A DNA stretch of 64,000 bases from Cohnella phaseoli (GTDB lineage Bacteria > Bacillota > Bacilli > Paenibacillales > Paenibacillaceae). Shown here in pieces: positions 27,705-36,632 of this stretch. Both the position numbers and the translations under genes were made by a program. The DNA is taken from the NCBI RefSeq assembly GCF_003386235.1, contig NZ_QRDZ01000005.1, positions 310,001 through 374,000 on the forward strand, in the 5' to 3' direction. Positions within the stretch are counted from its first letter, which is position 1, and every line of letters begins with the position of its first letter. The notes below the pieces were generated by a model that saw only the letters and a list, made by a program, of their open reading frames with translations, was not told the DNA's origin and did not search any database.

Positions 27705-29453
27705 TTGATAGCGATAAAGCGAAGAATCGATAACATACCGATATTTCCGAAGCTTGTGCTTACTTTTCTGATCATCACCCTGCCGCTGTTCACGCTCAGC
27801 CTCGTACTGAACGATCTGGGCAAGCAAGAGGTCAAAAACCAAATCTCCAGCTCGATTACGATGAACATTCACTATTATTTCACGACGCTCGAGAAAGAAT
27901 TGGAGCGAATTATTCGGAACCAGCAAGGCTTCATTAATGACGAGGATTTAATACAGCTTAGCAATTCCTTGACGATTTTATCTGATTATCAGCGTACGAA
28001 GACGATCAACGACTTGAAGCTTAAACTTACGGCTCTGAAGGAGTCCAGCATTTATATTAAAAATATTAGCGTTTATATCCGCTCGCTTAACGGCACAGTT
28101 TCGACCTCAAGCTTGGAAGAAGTGTCCGGCAACGGCGAGGAAGCGGAGGCGATCGCCAAGGCCACCTATACGAGCGGAATTCCGATTACCGTGTGGCAAG
28201 ACCGCTTGTTTCTGAATTTAACTTACCCGCTTAACTTATCGAAAACAGAGAAGGAGCCTCAGTTCATTCAAAATATCGAACTATCTATGGAAGCGCTAAC
28301 AGGCGCTTTGAATTCGTTTCCGCAGGAAGGCGGGGCTCTCCTGTTTAACGATAAGTGGCAAATTGCCAACGATAAGTACACCTCGCCGCAAGCGGAAATC
28401 AGGGAAGCGTTGACGGAGCGTATGAGGGAGTCGACGGCGTTTACGATGCAGGTGGACATCGGCAAGCAACCGTATATGGCCGTATATGAGAAATCGACGT
28501 TTCTGGACGCTTCACTCCTGTTCTACTTTCCGGAAAACGTGGTCGTAGGGCAATTAAAAACGTATGGCGTCTGGTTTTGGCTGCTTGTCGCCAGTTCGTT
28601 TATCATTGTGGTTCTGTTCTCCTACGGAATTTATCTGTTGATCCACCGTCCTCTTCAAAATTTGGTCAGACGTTTTCGGAGCGTGGAGGCGGGCGATTTC
28701 AGCGCCGTGCTTTCCTCGTCCCGGGAGGATGAGTTCGGATATATCTTTAATCGGTTCGAGAGGACGGTACTGAATCTGAAGACGCTGATCGACGAGCTTT
28801 ACGTGCAGAAGATCCGTCTCCAACAATCCGAACTCAAGCAGCTGCAGATGCAAATTACTCCTCATTTCCTCTACAACAGCTTTTTTATTTTACATCGGTT
28901 GATCAAGAACGACGAGAACGAGACGGCCGAACTGATATCCAAAAATCTTGGCGACTATTTTCACTATATTACGAGGAACGGGCTGGAAGAGGTTCCGTTA
29001 GAGCATGAAGTCAACCACGTCCGTTCGTATGTGGAAATTCAGAACGTGCGGTTTTCAAGCCGAATTGTTGTAGATTTCGATCCGCTTCCGCCAAGTTTCC
29101 ATGGGATATTAATTCCGCGTTTGATCTTGCAGCCGCTCGTGGAGAACGCTTATGAACATGGGCTCGGAGAAGTGGTGCGAGAGGGGAGATTGTCGATTCG
29201 GTTCGCTGTGGAGGCGGATAAACTCATCTTCTCGGTCGAAGATAACGGCGCCGGGTTGACGCAAGAACGACTGGCCGAATTGAACGGGGCGCTGCACCGG
29301 TCCGATGAAGGAGAAACCACGGGGCTGATCAATATCCACCGTCGCTTGAAGCTGAAGTACGGCGAACGCGGCGGGTTGGAGATCGGGCGGGGTTCCATGG
29401 GAGGCGCAAGAGTTCGAATTTATATCCCTAGCGACAAAGGAGAGCAAATATGA
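27705..29453 (+). CDS. YesM-type sensor histidine kinase
   Basis: 582 residues from TTG 27705, which has AAGGAGGG at a 6-nt spacing. Domains: membrane helix ~14-36; extracellular sensor ~37-290; second helix ~291-313 (FWLLVASSFIIVVLFSYGI); HAMP ~314-365; His-kinase domain of the LytS/YesM group with H387 in QITPHFLYNSFF; ATPase domain to the end, with the N-box LILQPLVENAYEHG and glycine boxes. It phosphorylates the response regulator encoded next, with which it overlaps by 4 nt. The pair precedes a sugar ABC operon, so it probably senses an extracellular sugar, alone or with the binding protein. Confidence 0.94.
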   Translation: MIAIKRRIDNIPIFPKLVLTFLIITLPLFTLSLVLNDLGKQEVKNQISSSITMNIHYYFTTLEKELERIIRNQQGFINDEDLIQLSNSLTILSDYQRTKTINDLKLKLTALKESSIYIKNISVYIRSLNGTVSTSSLEEVSGNGEEAEAIAKATYTSGIPITVWQDRLFLNLTYPLNLSKTEKEPQFIQNIELSMEALTGALNSFPQEGGALLFNDKWQIANDKYTSPQAEIREALTERMRESTAFTMQVDIGKQPYMAVYEKSTFLDASLLFYFPENVVVGQLKTYGVWFWLLVASSFIIVVLFSYGIYLLIHRPLQNLVRRFRSVEAGDFSAVLSSSREDEFGYIFNRFERTVLNLKTLIDELYVQKIRLQQSELKQLQMQITPHFLYNSFFILHRLIKNDENETAELISKNLGDYFHYITRNGLEEVPLEHEVNHVRSYVEIQNVRFSSRIVVDFDPLPPSFHGILIPRLILQPLVENAYEHGLGEVVREGRLSIRFAVEADKLIFSVEDNGAGLTQERLAELNGALHRSDEGETTGLINIHRRLKLKYGERGGLEIGRGSMGGARVRIYIPSDKGEQI

Positions 29454-31141
29454 AACGAATACTCATCGTCGACGACGAGCCCATCATCGTCAACAGCATT
29501 TTTCGTATGCTGGAGGAAACCTCGCATCTGGACCTGGAGGCTTATCGCGCTTACAACGTTTACGAGGCGCTGGATCGCCTCAAGCAAACCCGTATCGACG
29601 TCGTTATTTCGGACATTCGCATGCCGGGAATGAGCGGAATCGAACTGCATAAGCAAATCATCGAGAGCTGGCCGCGCTGCAAAGTGATTTTTCTGACGGG
29701 CTACAATGAATTCGAGTACGCGCGTCATGCGATAAGGACTGGCGGGGTCGTGGATTACGTCTTGAAGAACGAAGACGACCACGCTATTGTATCCGCCGTG
29801 GAAAAGGCGTTCGCGGAGATGGAGAAAGCGGAAGACGGTGCCGTCCATATGCTGAGGGCAAGAAAGAAATTGCAGCTTGCGCTTCCGGCTTTGCAAAGAA
29901 ATACGCTCTTCGACTTGATGCGCGATCCGTCATCCTCCTCGAAAGAAGTCGAGAAAAGATTCGAAGAGTCCGAGATTCTGTTAAAACCGGACAAAAAGGT
30001 ATTTCTGGTTTTGGGAAGAGTGGACGAATGGATGGAAGGCGCAAGCGAAGCGGATCGTACGCTCTTTCTCGGCGCTTGCCAGAACATAGCGGAGGAATAT
30101 TTGGCTCCAACAGTCGAGAGCGTATCCGTAACCTTCGAATCCGGCAAGCTTGCATGGTTTATGCAGCCCAAATCCTATGCGGGGAAGGGTGAATTTGAAG
30201 AGGTTGGGGAAGAAGAGCGTTGGGCCTACGAGCACATGAAAACAAGAGTATACGGCATTTTGGAAGCCGTTCAACAGACGTGCAAACAGCTGCTGAAGCT
30301 ATCAATCTCTTTTGTTATGGCGCGAGAGCCTTCCGAATGGAGCCAGGCAGGCGCGCAATTTTATTTTCTGAAAGCCTTGCTCGGACAGAGCTCGTATAAC
30401 GGGCAAGAGCTATTAATCCAGGATTCGAATCAGCTTGGGCTTCGTTCGGCGTCCGACCGAGACATTCCCTTCTCGGAATCTCAACACAATAAAAAGCAAT
30501 TCGAGCTTTTGGAGCAGTATTTGGCAGGCGGGAAACGAGACAGCTTTCACCGGCTTTACGGAGAAATCGCCAATCAAGTCGCTTTGCCCGAATACCCTTA
30601 TCGGCTGGAAACCTTCCATATCTTATCGCTGAATCTGATTTCTTATGCGATTCGGGTAGGGCTGTTCCATGAGCTGTTCATGAAAATGGATCTTGGTAAA
30701 ACGACGCAATACGACGCGCACGAATGTTGGGAAGAGGCCATTGCTTACTTAGCAGCGGTAGCCGACTATCTTCTGGACTATCGCGAACCCGCGCCCGAAG
30801 AACAAAGCGAACGGCTGATCGCGACTATTCATAACTATGTTCAGGCCCATCTCGGCGGAGACCTCTCTCTGACTCGGTTATCTATGGTCGTTCACCATAG
30901 TCCGACTTATTTATCCCGTATCTACAAGCGAATGACCGGAAGAATGCTGTCGGATTACATCACCGAAGAGCGGATGAACAAAGCGAGGGATTTACTGGCG
31001 CAATCCGATCTCAAGATTCAAGAGATCGCGACTCGAGTCGGCTACGAAGCCGCCCCTCAATTCAACCGTTCGTTCAAGAAAACGTTCAAAATGACGCCGC
31101 AGGAGTACAGAGATCTGAGTTACCGGATTAACGACGAATAG
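29450..31141 (+). CDS. YesN-type response regulator, AraC family
   Basis: 563 residues. Receiver domain 1-120 with phosphoacceptor D55 in ISDIRMPGMSG; a long middle region (~125-450) without recognisable motif, typical of YesN-type proteins; C-terminal AraC double helix-turn-helix (~455-558; LTRLSMVVHHSPTYLSRIYKR and IQEIATRVGYEAAPQFNRSFKK). The start overlaps the kinase stop (ATGA). It probably activates the ABC operon beginning 104 nt downstream, and perhaps the SLH-protein gene at 39.95 kb, which shares a 39-bp upstream sequence with it. Confidence 0.94.
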   Translation: MKRILIVDDEPIIVNSIFRMLEETSHLDLEAYRAYNVYEALDRLKQTRIDVVISDIRMPGMSGIELHKQIIESWPRCKVIFLTGYNEFEYARHAIRTGGVVDYVLKNEDDHAIVSAVEKAFAEMEKAEDGAVHMLRARKKLQLALPALQRNTLFDLMRDPSSSSKEVEKRFEESEILLKPDKKVFLVLGRVDEWMEGASEADRTLFLGACQNIAEEYLAPTVESVSVTFESGKLAWFMQPKSYAGKGEFEEVGEEERWAYEHMKTRVYGILEAVQQTCKQLLKLSISFVMAREPSEWSQAGAQFYFLKALLGQSSYNGQELLIQDSNQLGLRSASDRDIPFSESQHNKKQFELLEQYLAGGKRDSFHRLYGEIANQVALPEYPYRLETFHILSLNLISYAIRVGLFHELFMKMDLGKTTQYDAHECWEEAIAYLAAVADYLLDYREPAPEEQSERLIATIHNYVQAHLGGDLSLTRLSMVVHHSPTYLSRIYKRMTGRMLSDYITEERMNKARDLLAQSDLKIQEIATRVGYEAAPQFNRSFKKTFKMTPQEYRDLSYRINDE

Positions 31142-31146
31142 ATCAG

Positions 31147-31184
31147 CGCAACAAATGTCAAGGAAAGCAACAATGGCAAATAGC
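31147..31184 (+). repeat. Shared upstream sequence, copy 1 (before the binding-protein gene)
   Basis: About 38 bp starting CGCAACAAATGTCAAGGAAA and ending GGCAAATAGC is repeated with few changes at 39739-39777. This copy lies 60 nt before the lipoprotein start, and its end forms the left arm of the hairpin at 31173-31199. Position before two transcription units suggests a common regulator site, possibly for the YesN-type protein just upstream. Confidence 0.65.
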
Positions 31185-31199
31185 TACGCTATTTGCCAT
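31173..31199 (+). terminator. 12-bp hairpin after the response regulator gene
   Basis: ATGGCAAATAGC-TAC-GCTATTTGCCAT, a perfect 12-bp stem with a 3-nt loop, followed by CTTCTATACTT rather than a pure T-run. It may end the two-component transcript or act as an operator or attenuator for the ABC operon. Confidence 0.55.
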
Positions 31200-31244
31200 C
31201 TTCTATACTTACGGAGCAGGCAAAAATAAGTAGGGGGATACGAC

Positions 31245-32933
31245 ATGAAGAGGAAGTCCGTAAAATGGATCGCGATGACCGCACTGGTGTGCATGCTTGT
31301 ACTTGCTTCGGCTTGCACGAAGCAAAACGAAGGAAATAACGCGCAACCAACGGGTACACAGGATGTCGGCTCGAAAGAAAGCGCCGCGAATAGCGGAGGA
31401 GAAACCGTGGTTGAACCGATGGGCAAGATCGATCCGCCTATCGAGGTGACGGCGATAAGAACGTTGGATTCAACGACGAAGTTTGAAAACGGAGAAACGA
31501 TCGAGAATAACGCTTGGACGAAATTATACGAGAACGAATTCGGAATCAAGCTGAAATATTTATGGGTTTCCGATCCGACGCAATATGAGCAGAAATTCAA
31601 CATTGCCATGGCTTCCGGTCAATTGGCGGATATTATGCCCGTCAATGGCATTCAATTTAATCAATTGGTTGAAGCCGATCAATTAGCCGATCTAACTGAG
31701 GCGCTCGAAAAGTACGGTACTCCTCTTGCAAAAGAGATGTTAAAGAAGGATGGCGGAGTTGGTCTTGAATCGGCTACGTTTAACGGCAAGCTGTTGGGAT
31801 TGCCGGTGAACCCGGGCTCATTCGATTTCGCTTCCCTGCTTTGGATCCGTACGGATTGGCTGGAGAAGCTTAATCTGCCCGAGCCGAAAACGATGGAGGA
31901 TGTATTCAAAATCGCGGAAGCTTTTGTCAATCAGGACCCGGACGGAAACAATAAGAAGGATACTCAGGGATTGGGAGCCACTAAAGAATTCTACGGCTTA
32001 GAACCGGGTCTGGACGGATTCTTCAACGGTTATCACGCCTATCCGAAAAGCTGGGTTGCGGATGCATCGGGCAATCTTGTATACGGAAGCATTCAGCCTG
32101 AAATGAAGCAAGCGTTAGAAAAGCTGCAGCAGTTGTATAAAGACGGGTACATTGATCGCGAGTTCGGAGTCAAAGATAAAGAGAAATTCATCCAGAATGT
32201 AAATTCAGGCAAGTTGGGAATGTTCTATGGCGCCGACTGGTCGCCGCTGCTGTTCTTGGACGGAAAAGCGCTGGATGAAAAAATGGAATGGAAGCCGTTC
32301 GCGCTGCCATCGATCGATGATCAGAAAGCTAAGCCGCAAACCCCTTACAATGTAAATCAATATTACGTCGTTCGCAAAGGGATGGAGCACCCGGAGGCCG
32401 CGGTAAAAATGCTTAACGCAGCCAGCTATCAATGGGATAGAACGAAGTATCCTCTCACCGACATGAACCAAAATGGGGATGTCGCCAAATGGCAGTATGC
32501 ATTGGTGCAAGCGGCCAATCCCATTCAGAACGTCGAGTTGTACGAGGACGTGAAGAACGCGCTAGAGAAGCAGGACGAATCTCTTCTGAATGTGGCGAGC
32601 AATCCCGGTCAAGCGAATTTCTATAAAGCGCTTAACGATTTCAACAACGGCGATCAGTCCGGATGGGGATATACCCGATTCTACGACGCGATAGAATTAC
32701 TCTACGACTACCACAAGAACGATGGATTCCATATGACCGAATTTATTTCCGGTCCTACGCCGACGATGGTCGAGAAACAAGCGACATTGCTGAAAATGGA
32801 GCTGGAAACGTTTACGAAAATTGTAATGGGAGAGTCTTCGATCGATGCTTTCGACGAATTCGTGGCGAATTGGAAGAAACTTGGCGGGGATACCATTACG
32901 GATGAAGTAGCTAAGTGGAAAGCTAGCAGATAA
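31245..32933 (+). CDS. Sugar ABC transporter substrate-binding lipoprotein
   Basis: 562 residues, in the size range of LplA-type binding proteins. A lipoprotein signal peptide with lipobox LASAC puts the lipidated Cys near residue 24, followed by a low-complexity Asn/Thr/Gly/Ser tether. The mature protein has the type-1 extracellular solute-binding fold: ENNAWTKLYENEFGIKLKYLWV, IAMASGQLADIMPVN, LNLPEPKTMEDVFKIAEAF, DPDGNNKKDTQGLG. It captures an oligosaccharide for the permeases at 35.7-37.5 kb. The ribosome site is GTAGGGGG. An intercistronic hairpin follows, probably keeping binding-protein mRNA in excess. Confidence 0.94.
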   Translation: MKRKSVKWIAMTALVCMLVLASACTKQNEGNNAQPTGTQDVGSKESAANSGGETVVEPMGKIDPPIEVTAIRTLDSTTKFENGETIENNAWTKLYENEFGIKLKYLWVSDPTQYEQKFNIAMASGQLADIMPVNGIQFNQLVEADQLADLTEALEKYGTPLAKEMLKKDGGVGLESATFNGKLLGLPVNPGSFDFASLLWIRTDWLEKLNLPEPKTMEDVFKIAEAFVNQDPDGNNKKDTQGLGATKEFYGLEPGLDGFFNGYHAYPKSWVADASGNLVYGSIQPEMKQALEKLQQLYKDGYIDREFGVKDKEKFIQNVNSGKLGMFYGADWSPLLFLDGKALDEKMEWKPFALPSIDDQKAKPQTPYNVNQYYVVRKGMEHPEAAVKMLNAASYQWDRTKYPLTDMNQNGDVAKWQYALVQAANPIQNVELYEDVKNALEKQDESLLNVASNPGQANFYKALNDFNNGDQSGWGYTRFYDAIELLYDYHKNDGFHMTEFISGPTPTMVEKQATLLKMELETFTKIVMGESSIDAFDEFVANWKKLGGDTITDEVAKWKASR

Positions 32934-32943
32934 CGTATTCATT

Positions 32944-32998
32944 CCCGGGGAGTCCTCCTTGCGTAGCGATTGAAATTTAAGAGGAGAAGCTTCCCGGG
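32944..32998 (+). promoter_or_regulatory. Intercistronic hairpin after the binding-protein gene
   Basis: TTCCCGGGGAGTCCTCC pairs with GAGGAGAAGCTTCCCGGGA around a loop of about 20 nt. There is no T-run, so partial termination or mRNA stabilisation is more likely than full termination. Binding-protein genes leading ABC operons often carry such structures. Confidence 0.55.
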
Positions 32999-33034
32999 AC
33001 GTATGAAACACGAGTAAGCAGGAGGCGAAAAGGA

Positions 33035-34081
33035 ATGTCCGTTATGACCGTAACGGGAAGCGTTCGAGCGGATAGCTTGGGATGGGTATTGCCGCATGAG
33101 CACGCTTTTATCGATTTGCGAAGACTGGTACCAACTGTTAGCGAAATCTCGCGTAAGAAATTGGCGCAGGAGCAAGTCGATCTCACGAATATCGGAAAAT
33201 TAATGCGTAATCCGTATGCGGTTCTGGACAACGCGGTAATTGACGATGAAGGCTTCGTAAGGGACGAGTTGTTGAAGTTTAAGAAAGCGGGCGGAACGAC
33301 TTTCGTAGATCTTACGCTTCGCGATATCGGCAGAGACCCCGCTTTGCTCGTCGGGTTATCAAGGGAGCTGGATATCAAGATCGTAGCCGGCTGCGGTTAC
33401 TACATTAACAAGTCCCATCCCGGCGACATGGACGGGAAGACCGTGGAGGGAATCGCCGAAGAGCTATTGTCGGAGATCAGATACGGTATGGACGGAACGG
33501 ATATTAAAGCAGGCGTTATAGGCGAAATCGGAACAAGCGAGATCGTCTATCCGAATGAAAAGAAAACTCTGATCGCATCGGCGATCGTTCAGAAGGAAAC
33601 CGGTCTTGGTTTGCATGTGCATACGGACCTGTACGCAACGAACGGTTATGAAGTCGTAAACATTCTTACCGAGCATGGCGCTGCGGCTGAAAAGATATGT
33701 ATCAATCACATTGATGTGGATATCAAGATGGATTATATAAAGGACCTTCTTAATCTAGGCGTTTACGTGGAGTTCGATAATTTCGGCAAGGAATTTTATG
33801 CGGACAAGAGGGACAGAAGCGTCTTAAGGGGACTCTTCGCCAGAGACATTGAGAGAGTCAGAGCGATTAAGCAACTCATTGATGCGGGCTTTCTTTCGAA
33901 AATATTAATCTCCAACGACGTTTGCCTGAAAACCTGTTTGCACCGGTATGGCGGTTGGGGGTATGACCACGTCCTTACGAACATTATTCCCATGATGGAA
34001 GACGAAGGGATTACATCCGAGCAGATTAAGATTTTAATGTGCCGAAATCCGGCCGAGTTTCTGGACGACGGCAGAGATTGA
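33035..34081 (+). CDS. Phosphotriesterase-family metal-dependent hydrolase
   Basis: 348 residues, close to the family norm. TIM-barrel amidohydrolase-type protein: HEH metal pair in WVLPHEHAFIDL, a bridging acidic residue in KAGVIGEIGTSE (Glu where true phosphotriesterases have carboxylated Lys, as in E. coli PHP), His ligands in GLGLHVHTDL and ICINHIDVD, and the final strand near LISNDVCLKT with an Asp. Natural substrates of such homologues are usually lactones or esters rather than phosphotriesters. GGAGGCGAAAAGG precedes the ATG. Placed between the sugar-binding protein and permease genes, it may open a sugar lactone or remove an ester from the imported sugar; this is inference. Confidence 0.88.
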   Translation: MSVMTVTGSVRADSLGWVLPHEHAFIDLRRLVPTVSEISRKKLAQEQVDLTNIGKLMRNPYAVLDNAVIDDEGFVRDELLKFKKAGGTTFVDLTLRDIGRDPALLVGLSRELDIKIVAGCGYYINKSHPGDMDGKTVEGIAEELLSEIRYGMDGTDIKAGVIGEIGTSEIVYPNEKKTLIASAIVQKETGLGLHVHTDLYATNGYEVVNILTEHGAAAEKICINHIDVDIKMDYIKDLLNLGVYVEFDNFGKEFYADKRDRSVLRGLFARDIERVRAIKQLIDAGFLSKILISNDVCLKTCLHRYGGWGYDHVLTNIIPMMEDEGITSEQIKILMCRNPAEFLDDGRD

Positions 34082-34115
34082 GGTCAAAGAGGTAAACCTG
34101 AGGAGGCGCTGTTTC

Positions 34116-35312
34116 ATGTTCAAAATTTCTAAAGAAGAATTCGCTGCAAGAGTCGATAAATTAAAAACTCTGATGAAAGAGCGCGAGATGCAGGCCTGTT
34201 TGATCTACGGCGATGAGTACAGGAAGGAAAATTTGCGTTACATGAGCAATTATTGGCCTTTGTTCGAACGAGGGGCCGTCATGGTTACTCTGACAGGCGA
34301 GCCATTCGTGATCGCCGCGCCCGAAGGCGAAATGTTCTGCCGCGAGATGAGCGCCTGGTCGGATGTGCGGCTGCTTCCGGAATTCGCTTGCGTGACCGTA
34401 CCGGATAAGATCGAATATCCGCAAGCGCACTATACGAGCCTGACCGAGATTCGTCAGGAGATACAGGGAAAAGAACCCTTACTCCGGATAGGAATCGTCG
34501 GCATCGATGCGATGCCGGAGCCTTTAATGAAGGTCATCGCGGACAGCTTCGCAGACATCGAAATCGTGGATGCGAACGATCTGTTGTTCAAACTCAGAAT
34601 GACGAAGACGGCGAGCGAAGTCGCCTGTTTGCAAGAAGCGGCAAGGATTGCCGACGAGGGCTACAAGCTTATGATCGAGCGGGCGAAGCCGGGGATGACG
34701 GAGCTTGAACTGGCCTCTCTTGCTTATGGAGAATGCACGAAACAAGGCGCGGAGAATATTCCGTTCTGTCTCCTAACGAGCGGGAAGCGAGTCGATACGA
34801 TTATCGGAAGAGCATCGGGCAAAGTGATCGAAGACGGAGATATGATTATGGCCGCTTTAGCGGTCCAGGTCGAGGGATACGTGGCTACGGTAAATTTTCC
34901 GTTTGTCGCAGGCGAGATGAGCGAGGAACAAAAGGCGTTTATCGACATTCTGGTCGAGGCCGAGAATCAAGCATTAAGCAAAATAAAAGCCGGGGCAAAT
35001 CAGAACGAAGTGGTACGGACGGTCAAAGGGTACTTCAAAAAGATGAACGTCACCGAATACGACCTGTACCCTCCTATGCACGGCTGCGGGCTTGCGGAAG
35101 CCGAATCTCCTTACCCGGACGAGAACTCCGAAGCGATTTTCGCTGCGGGAATGACTGTAAATATGGACGTGAGTCTTTTCGGACATCCGCACGGTTCCAA
35201 CCGGATCGAAGAAAGTCTGCTCGTAACCGAAGCCGGATACGAGTCGATGTCGAAGCTGGTCAGGCATTTAAGTAAAACCTGGAAGGAATCGGCGACGATT
35301 TCGGTTTGCTAA
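34116..35312 (+). CDS. M24-family (creatinase-like) protein with degenerate metal site
   Basis: 398 residues with the two-domain layout of prolidase/creatinase proteins: an N-terminal creatinase domain (1-~165) and a C-terminal pita-bread domain (~170-398). M24 peptidases bind two metals through Asp, Asp, His, Glu, Glu. Here the first Asp is missing (LAVQVEGYVATVNFP), the second is replaced by Asn, the His is kept (MHGCGLAEAESPY), the first Glu is replaced (VNMDVSLFGH), and the last Glu is kept (NRIEESLLVTEAG). It is therefore probably not a metallopeptidase; a creatinase-like metal-independent hydrolase or a binding role is more likely. GAGGAGGCG gives a clear ribosome site. It lies in the ABC operon. 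Confidence 0.85.
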   Translation: MFKISKEEFAARVDKLKTLMKEREMQACLIYGDEYRKENLRYMSNYWPLFERGAVMVTLTGEPFVIAAPEGEMFCREMSAWSDVRLLPEFACVTVPDKIEYPQAHYTSLTEIRQEIQGKEPLLRIGIVGIDAMPEPLMKVIADSFADIEIVDANDLLFKLRMTKTASEVACLQEAARIADEGYKLMIERAKPGMTELELASLAYGECTKQGAENIPFCLLTSGKRVDTIIGRASGKVIEDGDMIMAALAVQVEGYVATVNFPFVAGEMSEEQKAFIDILVEAENQALSKIKAGANQNEVVRTVKGYFKKMNVTEYDLYPPMHGCGLAEAESPYPDENSEAIFAAGMTVNMDVSLFGHPHGSNRIEESLLVTEAGYESMSKLVRHLSKTWKESATISVC

Positions 35313-35324
35313 GGAGAATTGGAC

Positions 35325-35702
35325 ATGAGCAAAGAGGGAGCCAAAAACTGGTACGTCGTCGATGGGTATTTGCCTTATAAGGGCAAAGTCGACGATGACA
35401 TTTTCGAAGGCCATGAAGCGATCATGATTTTGAATTGCCACGATGAAGATGCGGAAATCTTCATGGATATTTATTACGAGGATCGCGATCCTGACGAAAA
35501 TATTAAAATTGCTTCGCCGGCCAAACGGGTCAAATGCATTCGAATGGACCACCCGGAAGAAATCGGAGGAATTCGGCTCGATAGACAACGCCAGTATTCG
35601 CTGCGGTTCAGAAGCAATATCGAAGTCGTTATCCAGTATGGCAGGATGGACATTGCCCAATCCAATCTAGCTTATATCGGGATGATGGGATACTCGGAAT
35701 AA
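35325..35702 (+). CDS. ASRT-family protein (Anabaena sensory rhodopsin transducer fold)
   Basis: 125 residues from ATG 35325, AAGGAG at 8-nt spacing. It aligns by eye with the Anabaena sensory rhodopsin transducer along its length: NWYVVDGYLP, FEGHEAIMILNCHDEDAEIFMDIYYEDRDP, a basic PAKRVKCIRMD segment, and the end SNIEVVIQYGRMDIAQ. The fold is a small β-sandwich; the wider superfamily has been proposed to bind small molecules, including sugars. No rhodopsin or retinal gene is in the window. Its place between the M24 homologue and the permeases suggests a cytoplasmic sensor or carrier of the imported sugar. Confidence 0.85.
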   Translation: MSKEGAKNWYVVDGYLPYKGKVDDDIFEGHEAIMILNCHDEDAEIFMDIYYEDRDPDENIKIASPAKRVKCIRMDHPEEIGGIRLDRQRQYSLRFRSNIEVVIQYGRMDIAQSNLAYIGMMGYSE

Positions 35703-35715
35703 AGGAATGAACAAG

Positions 35716-36615
35716 ATGAATATGAAGAAAACGAAACGCGAGCTGCCGCTGCATCTGATGCTCGTACCCGGAGTGCTCATCCTATTAATCTATTGCTATT
35801 ATCCGATGGTCGGTTTCGTTATCGCCTTTCAGAAATTTATTCCCATCAACGGCTTGTTCGGCTCCGATTGGATCGGTTTGGGAAACTTTCGCTATGTGCT
35901 GCAAATGCCGGATATATGGCAAGTGCTCGGCAATACCGTGTTCATCGCTTCTATGAAGATTCTCTTGGGCTTAGCGGTACCTATTCTAGTTGCCGTCTTA
36001 TTAAACGAATTGAAGCACGTGCTCATTAAACGGGGAGTTCAGACGCTTATCTATTTGCCGCATTTTCTATCGTGGGTAATTCTCGGCGGCGTGCTCGTCG
36101 ATATTTTATCGCCTTCCGAAGGAATCATTAATCAGCTTCTGAATGCGGTCGGCTTGGATTCGATCTTTTTCCTGGGCAGCAACAAATGGTTTCCGGCCGT
36201 GCTTATTTTCTCCGACGTCTGGAAGGAATTCGGGTTTAGCACGATCGTATTTCTGGCCGCCATTACGGGTATCAACCCGTCTTTATACGAAGCGGCTATT
36301 GTGGACGGTGCGAATTATACGAGACAGGCGTGGCATATTACGCTGCCGGGAATGGTGCCGGTCATCGTTCTGATGGCTACATTAAGCTTAGGCAACGTTC
36401 TGAATGCCGGTTTCGATCAGGTATTTAACCTGTACAGTCCGAGCGTATATCAAAGCGGGGATATTCTGGACACGCTAATCTACCGTATCGGTTTGCTCGA
36501 TGCGCAGTTCGGCGTTGCGACCGCAATCGGCTTATTCAAATCGTTCGTTTCGTTCGTGCTCATCACGATATCGTATTTCTTGGCGTATCGTTTGGTCAAC
36601 TATCGCATTTTCTGA
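35716..36615 (+). CDS. LplB-type sugar ABC transporter permease
   Basis: 299 residues from ATG 35716. The ATG at 35707 is in frame but sits directly on the AAAGGA ribosome site, so the later start is preferred. About six membrane helices, the first at VPGVLILLIYCYYPMVGFV. The EAA loop is YEAAIVDGANYTRQAWHITLPG. The closing AYRLVNYRIF matches the family. It partners the YtcP-type permease 17 nt downstream and the lipoprotein at 31.2 kb. No ATPase gene is present, so a shared MsmX-like ATPase is assumed. Confidence 0.94.
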   Translation: MNMKKTKRELPLHLMLVPGVLILLIYCYYPMVGFVIAFQKFIPINGLFGSDWIGLGNFRYVLQMPDIWQVLGNTVFIASMKILLGLAVPILVAVLLNELKHVLIKRGVQTLIYLPHFLSWVILGGVLVDILSPSEGIINQLLNAVGLDSIFFLGSNKWFPAVLIFSDVWKEFGFSTIVFLAAITGINPSLYEAAIVDGANYTRQAWHITLPGMVPVIVLMATLSLGNVLNAGFDQVFNLYSPSVYQSGDILDTLIYRIGLLDAQFGVATAIGLFKSFVSFVLITISYFLAYRLVNYRIF

Positions 36616-36632
36616 CGAGAGGAAGGTTTCCA

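Noticed and set aside
35325-35702. Photosensory rhodopsin system
   Set aside because: Only the transducer-like protein is present; no seven-helix retinal protein or retinal biosynthesis gene is in the window.
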